This document shows, piece by piece, positions 31,359-41,938 of a stretch of 64,000 nt of DNA. Position numbers and translations under genes: made by a program. Every line of letters begins with the position of its first letter. Positions within the stretch are counted from its first letter, which is position 1. Under the pieces are notes generated by a model. That model saw nothing but the letters and a program-made list of their open reading frames with translations. It was not told the origin of the DNA and did not search any database. This stretch comes from Nemertoderma westbladi (Eukaryota > Xenacoelomorpha > Nemertodermatida > Nemertodermatidae), in NCBI GenBank assembly GCA_032718475.1, contig JAUCBJ010008754.1:1-64000 (forward strand), read 5' to 3'.

Positions 31359-32507
31359 TTATTTGTCTTCTTGGACCCTAGTGATGCGGATGCTTTCATT
31401 GAATTTAGCTTGGTTCGCAGCTAACCTATCCACATCGATTGCGTCCAACACAAGCTTGGCTCCTTCACTATTAGGGCTAAGTCCATCTAGCCTTCTCCTC
31501 AACTCTTCATCACCTACAAAACGTTGATAGTCTGACAGATAGATGTCAATGGCATCCCTCTTATGCGGTTTCTCTGCCGTCGCTTCACTTTCCACTTGGG
31601 ATAAAGTAGCGTCTGTTGATTCTCCATGGGTTGAGCGCTCATCCAGCTGGGCTTTCCACTGAGCCGTTCCTTGAACCTGGAGACTCACCCGTTGAAACCA
31701 AGTCTTTACGGCAACTTGCAACGACGTGTCTTGTCTTCTTTTAGAAGCCTCCTCAAAGGCCGATAAGATTAGCCTGATTCGTAGAATTCTTTCTCTAACT
31801 TGATAAAGCAGCTGTCCCTGCTCTTGAGGTCCTTGCGGTTGTTGAAACAGTTGTTCTTCTAATCGCTCCATGTAGCTGAAGAATCCCTGTACGTATCCTG
31901 CTGCTGACCTCTTCCACACAGCTGGATCGATGGTTTCTTTTGTTACTCCCATCCTGTGTATGTCTTCCCAGGCAGCTTCCGATAAGTCAAACGGGAGTCC
32001 GGGTCCGGGGAAGTTCCATTGCGACTCGACAATAGACTTCAGTTCTTCCCTTGTGTATCCCGCATAACTATCCTTGGTCGACCGCTTACTTCTCGCCCAA
32101 TCAATCTGGTGATCTTCCACCGCGATCAATACTCTAGTGAGTACGGCTGCAGGAAGGATGAGAAGGGGATCTGAATAAACCGCATCCGTCATCTTTGCTC
32201 CGCACTCGGGTGTCAGCTCTACAGTATCCTCACTACTGGAGCTGTCGGGCCGTTGAGAAATAAGTTCTCGGCTCGCGGGTGGTTGCTGTTCCGCTACTTC
32301 TTGGTCCCGCTTGACCTGAGCTCGAGTGCCTATGATAGACCTACGATGTTGGACTAGCCTAGGGTCTGATATTACTACTGGAGGGATGATCTTTCTTACA
32401 GTAGGAGGTGAGTTGAACTTCGGTCCCACACATTCCACACTCCTATCTGGGTCACATATGGTTGTATCTAGGAGACTGTCTGATAGGTTTTGCTTTGTGT
32501 CAGACAT
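31359..32507 (-). CDS. BEL 5' ORF 1: unclassified hydrophilic protein
   Basis: A 382-residue frame starting MSDTKQNLSD. It is the first ORF after the 2.2 kb leader. The N-terminus is polar and probably disordered; the middle is helical, with aromatic-rich strings such as WNFPGPGLPF and SAAGYVQGFFSYMERLEEQ; the C-terminus is charged. I recognise no domain. Its position ahead of gag suggests an accessory or structural protein of the element. A host gene captured by the element is another possibility. Confidence 0.65.
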   Translation of the reverse strand: MSDTKQNLSDSLLDTTICDPDRSVECVGPKFNSPPTVRKIIPPVVISDPRLVQHRRSIIGTRAQVKRDQEVAEQQPPASRELISQRPDSSSSEDTVELTPECGAKMTDAVYSDPLLILPAAVLTRVLIAVEDHQIDWARSKRSTKDSYAGYTREELKSIVESQWNFPGPGLPFDLSEAAWEDIHRMGVTKETIDPAVWKRSAAGYVQGFFSYMERLEEQLFQQPQGPQEQGQLLYQVRERILRIRLILSAFEEASKRRQDTSLQVAVKTWFQRVSLQVQGTAQWKAQLDERSTHGESTDATLSQVESEATAEKPHKRDAIDIYLSDYQRFVGDEELRRRLDGLSPNSEGAKLVLDAIDVDRLAANQAKFNESIRITRVQEDK

Positions 32508-32509
32508 GT

Positions 32510-34714
32510 TAATTTGTACAGTTGAATGCCTACTGCTATATTACAGTTTAAGCAAGTCTAGTAATTCAGTATCACCGTTAGCCTAGTAATTAATTACCGA
32601 TACTGCTACTCAGTGTAGCGTGATATATATATAATATATTAGAATACCGGTATGCTTATAGTATATATAAGTATTATTACAGACTAGGTTTGTCACAGGA
32701 TACCGGTATGTAATTCCAGCACAAGTATATATAAATATATAATAGGCCTATCGTGAATACCGGTATACAGCTTACACTTATAGTATATATATAAGTATAA
32801 TTACGAACTAGAATTGATTACAGAATACCGGTACCGGTATCGAATACCGATACCGGTATGATTTCAGCCTAAATTTATAGAAATAAATATAATAAGCCTA
32901 TGGTAAATACCGGTATGTCAATTATTTTAGAATAGTTGAATTTCTGAAATTTTAGGGATTACTTGGTTACTTTGCTTTACTTGATTACCGTTATTTAAGC
33001 AGTAGTCCAACTGATATTTAGACCTAATTGTTGTATGACACGCCTACTATTTTATAAATCGGTTTGAGTTGATTTATAATATATATACCCCTATAATGGG
33101 TTTTGTCAATATTTGAAATAAATGTTATTATTTCTGGGGGGAGTCACTACACAGAAGCGGTGCGCTCTCAGTGAAGTGCTACTTGTTGGACACTAAAACA
33201 AATAATTCTAATTTACCTAAGTTACTTAATACTACAAATTACGTACAATTCGGGTGAGATTACAATCTCTAAATAAACACAAAATTACAAGTACGAATTT
33301 TTAGGGTAATTTTACAAGAAGTCTACAAACCAGCCTAACAAAGGGTTAGAATATCTGGTTATTACAACGGACAGGTTACTACGGTATTTGAAAATAATAA
33401 GTAGTAGTAAATATACTGCGTTGTCCAGATAGAAAAATACCACCATCTGACGACTTATAGCCGTGGCGCTATAAGTACTACGTTATGTATCACGGAGTGT
33501 TCCTACCTAGAAGTTAATTACCGCGGTCTACCAGAACCAACGTGCCTATTAACCACTTTACAACACAAATATACTGCCTACACACTAATTGCCTTCGGAA
33601 AGCACTGTACACTAAACCCTAAATTAGGTACAAGTACTTATACAACAAATAATCGGTAGTTAAAAATACTTGAACAGCTAAAAGAACCACGGTATCTGCT
33701 GGAGTGACCGGGGCACAAAATCACCAGTCTTTACCTACGCCAAGCAGCCCTGATGTAGTACCGGGGTTAGTTTAACTATAACGGTATATATAACAAGCAC
33801 AATTACTGTAGGAATAAACTTGGGGATATGAATGTTGCGAATAATCGCATAAACTCTGAATAATAAATATTACGCTACTCGTACAGACTACTCAAACAAA
33901 TGCAGACCAAATACTGACAGACTACTATCAAGCCCAAACAAACTACGGTATATGCAGACTCCGAAATGGTTAGTTAGTATGCGTTCTAACCCAGTAGTAC
34001 GACTTATTCTTTCGAGGGGGTTTACCTCACAGCTCTGGAAGCCCCTACGTTCCCAACTGGCACTTTATCGGACATACACTCTACACACACCGAAATCTCT
34101 TCAGACCTAATAACAGCCAGGCAAAATCCAGCCTACAAATTATCTAAATAAGAAATATTACGCTACCCGTACAGACTACACAAACAAAGTACAGACCAAA
34201 CGCTGGCAGACTACTATCAAGCCTAAATACACTACAGTATATGCAGACTCCGAAATGGTTAGTTAGTATGCGTTCTAACCGAGTAGTACGACTTATTCTT
34301 TCGAGGGGGTTCACATCACAGCACTGGCAGCCCCTACTTTCCTAACTAGTACTTTTTCGGACATACGCTCTACACACACTACAGTCTCTTCAGACTTAAC
34401 AACAGTCAGACAACAGTCCAGCCTTCAAATTATCTGTACAATCTGAGCAGGCTTACACGCCTTCTGCTCAATATTGGCCTACAAGTAAATAAAACTGACA
34501 GAAATAAGTAAAATTTCAATAAAAAACCAGGGCTGCAGTCCCTGATTAATTATTAAGGCCTACCGGTATATAATTATCAAAATCGAATAATACTGCTGTA
34601 CCTGTACTGCTGTAGGTACCAGTCCGGGTGGTTAGGTAGTCAGGCCTACTAGGTACCGGTTGGCCGGTACTTCAGCTTTATTGCCTACTGCAATACAGAA
34701 GCTATATCTGTTAT
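32510..34714 (-). other. BEL leader with CCGGTA clusters and a 289-bp tandem duplication
   Basis: This noncoding leader lies between the 5' LTR and ORF 1. Around 32640-32930, ATACCGGTAT-type palindromes occur repeatedly. At about 33862-34150 and 34151-34440 two units of about 289 bp are arranged in tandem, sharing TATTACGCTAC, GCAGACTCCGAAATGG, TAGTACGACTTATTCTTTCG and TCTCTTCAGAC. The unit copies differ by many substitutions. No primer-binding site with a TGG start was found next to the LTR. Confidence 0.65.
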
Positions 34715-35879
34715 TGTTCGCGCTTTCAGACCTTTAGCAGTTTAACCTGCCAAATTGGGATGTCTTTTAGATGACAGTCTAAAGCCTATGACAAGTATTT
34801 GATACACTACATTAGCCGAAGCCAGTCTATGCGCGATCATTCACCCGCTGGATATACCCGGGAGACTGGATTCGGAAGCCTAACCGTATTGCGGGGTAGG
34901 CCTACTGTATTATTCGACTGATCGTAATATATAATCTCTGACAAATATTATTCACTTTCGGGAAATATTAACAGTTCCTTTAGGACGTGACGCTCTAAAT
35001 ATGTAAACAGAGTTATGACTTAAACTAGACACAACGGGATGGCTATAGATTCACGTATATGGCGCATTCTTTAGGAGATGCTTTGTTATCAGTCACAATC
35101 ATACACAATACTGCACAATGCTGCACACTGATCTGCCGACCTTCACTAATTTTAGTCACATATAAAGAGAACAACAGACAATACATGTAGGGCCTATAAA
35201 ATAGCATTAGATTCACTTCAAACCACTTAATGTAAGTCGCAATCGTTATATGTAACCGGTCTCTCTAACCTTTAGTATATCAAGAAGATTGGGGTGTCTG
35301 ATTATTTATCAGTATTCCAAATATAATATTCCATCAACAAATATAATGAATAACCGACAGTAAATAGCAGCACAAAGTTTAAGGTGTGAATGGTTATGAA
35401 TGCAGTTAAGTAAGATTGATATGAGATATGATAACAGATATACGTTCTATAATTAAGCCTACTAATGTTGGGCTAAAGACTGAAACACGGAGGTTCCAAA
35501 GCCGGTGTTCTAGGCTGTGGACAAAATCACATACTGACTCAACTCCACGAGTTTCTATATACAATCTCCAACACAGAGGCAAAAAACGCTCTGATTGGTC
35601 GACCGAACAAAGAAGGAACAGAGAACAAAGAAAAAGCTCCACGTGTACAGCATCAGCTGTTAGCCGTCGTCATGGTAGCTACACTGTTTCAAGAGGATCT
35701 GGCATATTGCGTCATAGAATTGCTAATTATGTCCGCTAAAGTACACATACAGAAGAAATGGCTTTTATGTCCTCTCCAGAACACCAGTACAGTAAGGACA
35801 CGGCCTTTTATGCCTGTTAAACCAACTACAGAGTACTTTACGGGGAAAATAACCGGCTAATTCCGCAAAAGCCTTTACA
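34715..35879 (-). repeat. BEL 5' LTR
   Basis: Direct repeat of 19977-21143. As the upstream LTR in the minus orientation it would carry the promoter. The overlapping short ORFs in both LTR copies (for example around 35428-35739) are the same by duplication and are not supported as genes. Confidence 0.95.
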
Positions 35880-35884
35880 ATTAT

Positions 35885-36139
35885 TTTGTCTTAGGCCATG
35901 TGTATGCGGTGTTACTTTTCGGTACTTGAAAAGGTATGCAAGGTTTAAAGACCAATTTGTATCAGTACCTAGGAAATTTTTTTTGTAGAGTTGTAGAATA
36001 GTTCGTAAAATTCTCACCTTCGATTTTTCTGGACTCAAGGACTCATTTCTGGACCGCCTCGAAGGATTAGGCCGTTTTTAGCAAGTTTGGGAGGTACACG
36101 ATTCGACTCCGACGCTGGAAACGGATCAGTTCTCGTCCG
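35885..36139. other. Flank between BEL and the LINE remnant
   Basis: No gene recognised. A CGATTCGACTCC string near 36100 looks like a Pol III B box, but there is no matching A box. Confidence 0.3.
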
Positions 36140-36770
36140 GTTTGTATGATTGATTGATTTATTTATTTTCCCAAATAATACATAAATATAACAAATACAT
36201 TACATAATTCACAATAAAATGGGCAGGAAGACTGCTTAGTAGCATAGTGCTAGTTAGCGCAGTATCCTGTTAGGTACCGGAATATATAATACATAAATTG
36301 GGTAGATACATCTTACGTTAATGTGCAAGCAACTACAGGGGTTACATACATGTAGGATCCCAATACCCAACCCACCAGTGCACCCAGTTCCCCTATCGTT
36401 GGTCAATCGACCCCCTCCCACACACCGTTGTTGCTACGTAGACCTCCTTACGATCCCTCTGTTATAAATGTTAAAAAAAAAATTTATTTTTACTTTTTAT
36501 TTATTTTTATTTTTTATTTTTATAGATCGCTGCTCTCCGATGACATTAGTTTTAATTTCATATTTTTTATAAACATTTTCCTACTTTTGATTTCTCTCAG
36601 TTTAGGTGATATGTTGTTCCAAAGAGATGGTCCGACAAAAGCTGCCCAACAACTAAATTAGCACGAGGAATAAAGAATAAATTTTGTGATTTTGATCTTG
36701 TACCTGGGGATCAGTATGACTTGAAGATCAAAGGAACTTAAGTTTTACGACTCGTGTCGTTTAAACTTAG
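36140..36770 (-). mobile_element. CR1/L2-like LINE remnant, 3' end
   Basis: Read on the minus strand, 36720-36580 encodes a degraded RT C-terminus with VGPSLWNNISPKLRE, matching the widespread LINE pattern in which a WN-x-LP/ISP-x-LR string precedes the end of ORF2. An in-frame stop is present. Toward 36150 the sequence becomes AT-rich and ends in GATT-type short repeats (36147-36165), as many CR1/L2-like 3' ends do. It is old and broken. The clade is tentative. Confidence 0.6.
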
Positions 36771-37303
36771 AGCACAGTAGTACTCAAAATTTGTGGGTTC
36801 CACTGTGTAATTTATGTGTTTGTTGGTACTTATTTTCCCTTATTGGCAGGTCAGGTCCCCAGATCCTGCTACCACTATGGCAGTAATGTGGTACTACCCG
36901 TAGCTCTCAGCCCAGTAGGGCAGGCCCAATAAGCATAGCCTACTCATTATTTAGTTGATCAAGAGTGGGTTGGTTTAGCTCCGTCAACTAAATAAGTCAT
37001 TGAGGGCTATAGCGCCTAGGGCACCATAGGCAAAGGCTTGATACACATCTGCAATAGAGATAATACACACCCCGCTCTGTCTATACTGGACACCTTACCC
37101 AGGAGGCACACTTGTTTCAGGGTGTAACAAAAGGACCCCTATAGTCGGCAGCAGGGCTGTATGCCATGGATAGGCGGAAGGTAATCAACCAATGGCTAGA
37201 CATGCTGACAAGGTTGGCGGAAGTTAATCAACCAACGGCGACCTACTGCGAAGACGCTTGTAGGAGTTGCGACCACAGCAGTTAACTCTCGTAACTGAAA
37301 GAT

Positions 37304-38077
37304 ATGAGTATGAGAAACCTCCAGGAGAAATGCCGGCTCGGTCGTCGCCCGGGTCAACAAGGACCGCGTCCCTCAGTGGTACACCAGGCTGGGGTCGATA
37401 AATTAGCTACTGGAACAGAAGACAGAGAAGAAAGAAGAACCAACCTGTTGAAATGTAAAACGACACTAAAGATTGCTACAATGAACACACGCACGCTGAA
37501 AGCACATAGCAAACAGGGTGACATGGTTGCTCTGGCAATGGAATATAACATCGATATCATCTGCATCCAAGAACATCGGATTTGTCATGAAGACACTGCC
37601 ATGAAGTACAATGACATTGGAAATGGATGGACGTTAGTAACAAGCTCAGCAGTAAGAAACTCGGCCAATGCATCAATTGGCGGTATAAATTCCAGTTATG
37701 ATCGCAACATTTGATGGGAATACCAAGACAACAGTAGTCACATGTTGCTACAGTCCAACCAATGCAATGCCACAGAGCCAAAACAAGCAGTCAAGTTTTA
37801 TGAAGATCTGACTGGACTTATAAAGGACATTCCGAAACACAATGTTAAAGTCATTGCTGGTGACCTGAATGCGCAAATAGGCCCAGAAGACATCAAGGGT
37901 TACACCTATAACACCAGGTCTAACAGAAATGGGTACTTACTTTTAGACCTAATGGAAGAATGTGAATTGATACCAACAAACAACACATTCAAAAAGAATA
38001 AGGGGAAGCCATGGACATTTCAATACCCTAATGGAACCAAAGCACAACTGGATTACATCCTTATAAACAAAAATTGA
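37304..38077 (+). pseudogene. Family A endonuclease domain, copy 2
   Basis: The domain starts upstream of the conserved GTEDREERRTN region and shows CIQEHR and, after a frame change near 37680-37750, GDLNAQ. Compared with copy 1, about 55 bp are missing near 37684, which changes the frame. The SDH motif lies after the family B insert near 41935. The enzyme would nick target DNA for target-primed reverse transcription. Confidence 0.85.
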
Positions 38078-38175
38078 GAAACAGCATGATGAAATGCAAG
38101 GCATACAGCTCGTTCAACCTAATTGGTTCGGACCTACTACTACTAGGATCGGCATGCTGCATTGCAGCTGCATTT

Positions 38176-39786
38176 TTAAGAATGCTGTGCCGGCTTGTCA
38201 ACAAAATTGCACCGCCACAACTCCCTATCACCCATGACATTTGCTAGATCATCCGCATCTTTAAGGTCAGTGTCCTTTAAGATGCGTCTCAAGAAAGTCA
38301 TGGGCTGTCCACCATGCTTATTCACTCCATGAGGCTGCCAAAGTACAAGATTATGCACTGGCTGGTCCTCACGGCGAAAGCAATGTCCTGCAAAGCGGAG
38401 GCGATTTTGTTCTAGTGTCAAGCTTGGGGGAACCAATGAGACACCTCCAATGTTATATAGTGTCTGGTTGGAGATGTGTGCATTGTACTTGACACAATGT
38501 ACCCGGCGTAGCATTCTTGTGAATGTGCCATCCAGAGATTTGGTGTCCTCAGCAGTTAGAGCCCAGCATGGACTCCCGTAGAGGAGTACTGGAACTACTG
38601 CTGCTCTAAATAATCGGACCTTAAGTTTCCGATTAATTCTAGGTGACTTCCAAATCCTGGAAAGCCTATTCAAGGCTGCCCATGCCTTTCCCTTACGTAT
38701 TCGAAGGTCCTCACCTGACTTCCGGATCCATGATCCCAGGTAACAGAAGTCGTCCACATGCTCAAGCATACCATCCTTTGAGCTTATGCTCATCCGATCA
38801 GAGACTTGCTGAGGACTTTCAAAGTTAACTGTCAGAATTTTGGTCTTTCTGGAGTTAATAAAAAGACCAACACTAGAAGCAGCATGTTCTAATGAGCTGA
38901 GGAGCCGCTGGGCTCCCTCTAATGATTCTGAGAGTACTCCTAAGTCATCAGCAAAGTCTAGATCAGTTAGGTACTTGGCAGGATTTCCTCGACTTCTGGA
39001 GCCAGTAGGTGGAGTTATCATCACCCCATCATCATTATGATGATCTAAGGACATGCGTAGAACATAGTCAACCACAATAATGAACAAGAATGGTGCAAGT
39101 GTGTCTCCTTGGAGGACGCCCCATAACACTTCAAATGGTTCTGTGTCACCGTCAACAGTAGACACAAATGTTGTCGAACCATCGTATACTGATCTGATTG
39201 CTGCAATAATTTCATCAGGAATCCCATATAATGAAAGTATGCTGAACATACGTGAGCGAGAGACTGAATCAAAGGCCTTGAAGAAGTCAACAAAGATAAC
39301 AGCCAGATGCCTGTCTTTCTTTTTTGATAACTCTTCAATTATCCTTCTAAGTGCCAAAATGGGCTCCATGGTCCCACGACCTTTACGGAACCCATTCTGA
39401 TTTCCACGTAGCAGTCTCTCAATGGGATCCCTGATGCGATTTAATAGAATTCTATTGTATAGTTTTGCAGCAATCGAGATCAATGAGATTCCCCGAAAAG
39501 AACCATAGAGTGTTAGGTTGCCCTTCTTGGGAACTGCCACCAACTTATTTGTTTTCATTTCTTGTGGGACTCGTGTTGTACGGTACATGTCTACTATGAT
39601 GGGATAGATGAGCTTTAAACACTCAGGTATTTTAAAGACCTCAGGGGGAACACCATCTACTCCACTGGCACGATTGGTCTTAATGCTCTTTGCAGCAGCC
39701 TTCACTTCTGCAAAGGAGATATCGCCAATGGGAATATCTGGGAGTACAGACTCAGACACTTTTACTTCTATAAAGTTATCAGGCAA
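38176..39786 (-). CDS. Family B reverse transcriptase
   Basis: A 536-residue frame from the first downstream ATG; the frame is open back to 40164. Visible motifs are RASGVDGVPPEVFK, VPKKGNLTLYGSFRGISLIS, NGFRKGRGTMEP, FVDFFKAFDS, GVLQGDTLAPFLFIIVVDYV and DLDFADDLGVLSE, followed by the C-terminal region ending in KPAQHS. All catalytic aspartates are present. The enzyme copies element RNA onto nicked target DNA. This frame looks intact; only the link to the endonuclease is cut. Confidence 0.93.
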   Translation of the reverse strand: MPDNFIEVKVSESVLPDIPIGDISFAEVKAAAKSIKTNRASGVDGVPPEVFKIPECLKLIYPIIVDMYRTTRVPQEMKTNKLVAVPKKGNLTLYGSFRGISLISIAAKLYNRILLNRIRDPIERLLRGNQNGFRKGRGTMEPILALRRIIEELSKKKDRHLAVIFVDFFKAFDSVSRSRMFSILSLYGIPDEIIAAIRSVYDGSTTFVSTVDGDTEPFEVLWGVLQGDTLAPFLFIIVVDYVLRMSLDHHNDDGVMITPPTGSRSRGNPAKYLTDLDFADDLGVLSESLEGAQRLLSSLEHAASSVGLFINSRKTKILTVNFESPQQVSDRMSISSKDGMLEHVDDFCYLGSWIRKSGEDLRIRKGKAWAALNRLSRIWKSPRINRKLKVRLFRAAVVPVLLYGSPCWALTAEDTKSLDGTFTRMLRRVHCVKYNAHISNQTLYNIGGVSLVPPSLTLEQNRLRFAGHCFRREDQPVHNLVLWQPHGVNKHGGQPMTFLRRILKDTDLKDADDLANVMGDRELWRCNFVDKPAQHS

Positions 39787-40164
39787 TACCCTGTCATTAT
39801 TGAGGAGCTTTTCAAAGTGGGCTTTCCAACCATTGAGGCGATCGGCTGGTGATTCAGCCTTAACCTTGGTGGTTGGTTGGCTTTTCCGTCCAGTAAGCAG
39901 ATTGATCGATTTCCATGCCTGGGATGATTGCCTGCTGTCGTCAGCATCATTGATGGCATCAACCTGTTGGTTTATTAGCTCCTGTAGATTAACAGAGTAC
40001 TGCCTGTTCAGGGACCTAGATGCAGCTTTAACTGCATTCTTGGCCGCTGTAGTCTGTTTGAGTCGGGACTCTTTCTGCGCCTTATGAAGGTCATTTCGGC
40101 ACTTCTGAACTTTGTTGTCAGTCCAGGGGGCCCTTTTCCTGTTTCGAGGGTATACAGGAACTGT

Positions 40165-41493
40165 TTATGCAGCTGCTAACTTAACTGCTTCTGTAAAGGC
40201 AGTATAGCCCTCACAGTGATCTGCCGCCTCAGAGGCAAGAGCCTCATACCTGTTGCTCAGCTGTAGTGTGAAGCTGGATCTCACACTTGGCTGTTGCAAC
40301 AGAGAGGACCAGTCATGCCGTGGCAAGGCAGATTTCGTTGTTCTGCTAGCACGCAGACTAAGTCTTACCTTGGCCACAATAAGGCGGTGATCACTGGAGA
40401 AGGGTCGAAGTGTAAATGCATTACAGTCTTGTATAGAGCTCCTGTATTTCCTACGAAACAGAATATGGTCTATCTGGGACTTGTGACCACTGGGTCCACT
40501 ATGAGTCCATAGCTTTCCAGTTCGCTTCTTGAACTGGGTTCCAGCCGAAAACAATCCATTTCCAGAGATAAAATCCTGAAGATGGACAGAATTTCGGTTA
40601 ATACTATTGCTATAGACCCAGGGCGATGTAGGTGATTGATGCAGACATGCATTAAAGTCTCCAAGGAATGTTAAGAATGCATGCTGATCCACTCCATCAG
40701 TTGCTGCTTGTAGATTGTGGTAGAAATTTTCCACCTCCTCTACAGGGGCAACACTAGTTGGAGAGTAGCACACAATCAGAACCACCTTAGGAAACTTCTT
40801 AGCCAGTCTTCCAGAACATGAGAAGTGGCAACGGATGATGCGGTTAGAGATTTGGTCTATTTTGTCCAATGCTGCATGTGCAGTTGGATTCATCAATAGA
40901 CCAATTCCACCATTGCCACTATCATCTGCTGACGCGAGGGCGAGTCGCCAACCGCCCCCCATGTCCTTAATCAGAACCTCATCAGTCTGTCCAGTCTGCA
41001 TTCGGTGCTCTTGAACACCCACTGCGCTAAGAGAAAGCTTATCTGCTAAGGCAGTCAGCTCACCTTGTCGCATTGGGGACCCGAGTGTTAGGGTGTTTAC
41101 TGAGGCTAGTCTAGTGACTTGCCTCAGATTCACCAATGGCTTTGTTGGTCGGGGTGGAACATGAGAGTAGCCTCCAACTCCAGAATCCCTCTCCCCATCA
41201 CAATCTGGCCTCCCTGGTGACCCAGGGTTTGGGCCAGAAAGGTCATCAGGAAAGGGACTCAAAGAATTGTTGGCTGCTCTCTCTCCAGTAGGGGGTGAGA
41301 CAGGCAGCCGGTCAGGAGTTGACTGACGCCTGTGAGGCCGATTGTGTCCGGTAATTCCACTGGCCTCTAGTGGCCGGACCTCCGCATTGCTAATGTAATC
41401 CATAGTGGGGGTTGGGGGGTGCTTTTTTGCCGAGTCAGCTCTCGGGGAAAATACCACACCCTGGTTTGCCATTCCACAGGGTGGGTGTCGCAA
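40165..41493 (-). CDS. Family B endonuclease (AP-type)
   Basis: A 442-residue frame. After a polar, Pro-rich N-terminus of about 150 residues, the endonuclease motifs are VQEHRM (Glu), CYSPTS, GDFNAC (Asp, Asn) and SDHRLIV (Asp-His). It ends at TAA (40167-40165) and the same frame continues through a basic linker into RT. The stop is probably a point mutation in this copy; the ends and TSD show that it moved as a whole. Confidence 0.9.
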   Translation of the reverse strand: MRHPPCGMANQGVVFSPRADSAKKHPPTPTMDYISNAEVRPLEASGITGHNRPHRRQSTPDRLPVSPPTGERAANNSLSPFPDDLSGPNPGSPGRPDCDGERDSGVGGYSHVPPRPTKPLVNLRQVTRLASVNTLTLGSPMRQGELTALADKLSLSAVGVQEHRMQTGQTDEVLIKDMGGGWRLALASADDSGNGGIGLLMNPTAHAALDKIDQISNRIIRCHFSCSGRLAKKFPKVVLIVCYSPTSVAPVEEVENFYHNLQAATDGVDQHAFLTFLGDFNACLHQSPTSPWVYSNSINRNSVHLQDFISGNGLFSAGTQFKKRTGKLWTHSGPSGHKSQIDHILFRRKYRSSIQDCNAFTLRPFSSDHRLIVAKVRLSLRASRTTKSALPRHDWSSLLQQPSVRSSFTLQLSNRYEALASEAADHCEGYTAFTEAVKLAAA

Positions 41494-41877
41494 TGGAGTC
41501 AGATATGAGGCCCATCACCCATATCTACTCTGGCGTACATGACCCACCATTGGCTGTTGCAGCTCATCTGCTGGGTCATGCCCTGTACCCTTGCTGCCAG
41601 GTGCAGGTCGCAGTGAAGTGCCCTCAGAGTGGACATTAGAACACTCTACTCCTAACCAGCCATTGGTAGATCACCATCTGCCTGGTCAGGCCATATACCC
41701 CTGCAGCCAAGTATATGGGTCCTTAATCCAGGACCAAGGGCGTCCTTATCCCAGAACGAAGGGGGTCCTAGTTACAGGACCAGATTTGCCCTAGTAAGAG
41801 GGTCTATGCAGCTACAGGTGGCACCTCCTTTATGCTGCATGGAGGTGGCAAGTTTTCTTGATCAATGACCTAGAATA

Positions 41878-41909
41878 CCTGACCTGACCACAGCTGTGGT
41901 CAGGTCAGG
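41878..41909. repeat. Perfect 32-bp palindrome at LINE B 5' end
   Basis: The half-site CCTGACCTGACCACAG is followed by its exact reverse complement. It lies 10 bp from the 5' end of the element (41919), inside the 5' UTR. It could form a stem in the RNA. The other family B copies are 5'-truncated, so conservation cannot be judged here. Confidence 0.9.
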
Positions 41910-41938
41910 ATCAATTCTGTGGTTCGGACCACAGAATT

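Larger units (their letters stand above)
19977..35879 (-). mobile_element. BEL/Pao LTR retrotransposon, 15.9 kb
   Basis: LTRs of 1,167 and 1,165 bp (19977-21143 and 34715-35879) begin TGTTCGCG and end CCTTTACA on the + strand. A 5-bp TSD, ATTAT, flanks the element (19972-19976 and 35880-35884). The LTRs differ at roughly ten sites plus two small indels, about 99% identity by eye. All coding regions are on the minus strand: two extra 5' ORFs, gag, protease-RT, RNase H, integrase, then an unclassified module before the 3' LTR. It is unusually long for BEL/Pao, which are commonly 5-10 kb. Confidence 0.95.
38135..41919 (-). mobile_element. LINE family B, copy 2 (near full length)
   Basis: The most complete family B copy, 3.8 kb, inserted in LINE A. 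The TSD TGGTTCGGACC is at 38124-38134 and 41920-41930. The 3' end (left) has the TAG run and the hairpin TGCAGCTGCAATGCAGCATG; the 5' end (right) begins with a 32-bp perfect palindrome (41878-41909) a few bases in. One long frame covers endonuclease and RT and is broken by a single TAA at 40167-40165. Confidence 0.93.

Noticed and set aside
31067-31527. Plus-strand Ser/Phe-rich ORFs opposite BEL ORF 2
   Set aside because: These are the complement of the repeated Ala/Glu/Arg codons on the minus strand, so the frames are open by composition.
36090-36125. Possible tRNA-like B box (CGATTCGACTCC)
   Set aside because: No A box at the right distance and no cloverleaf.
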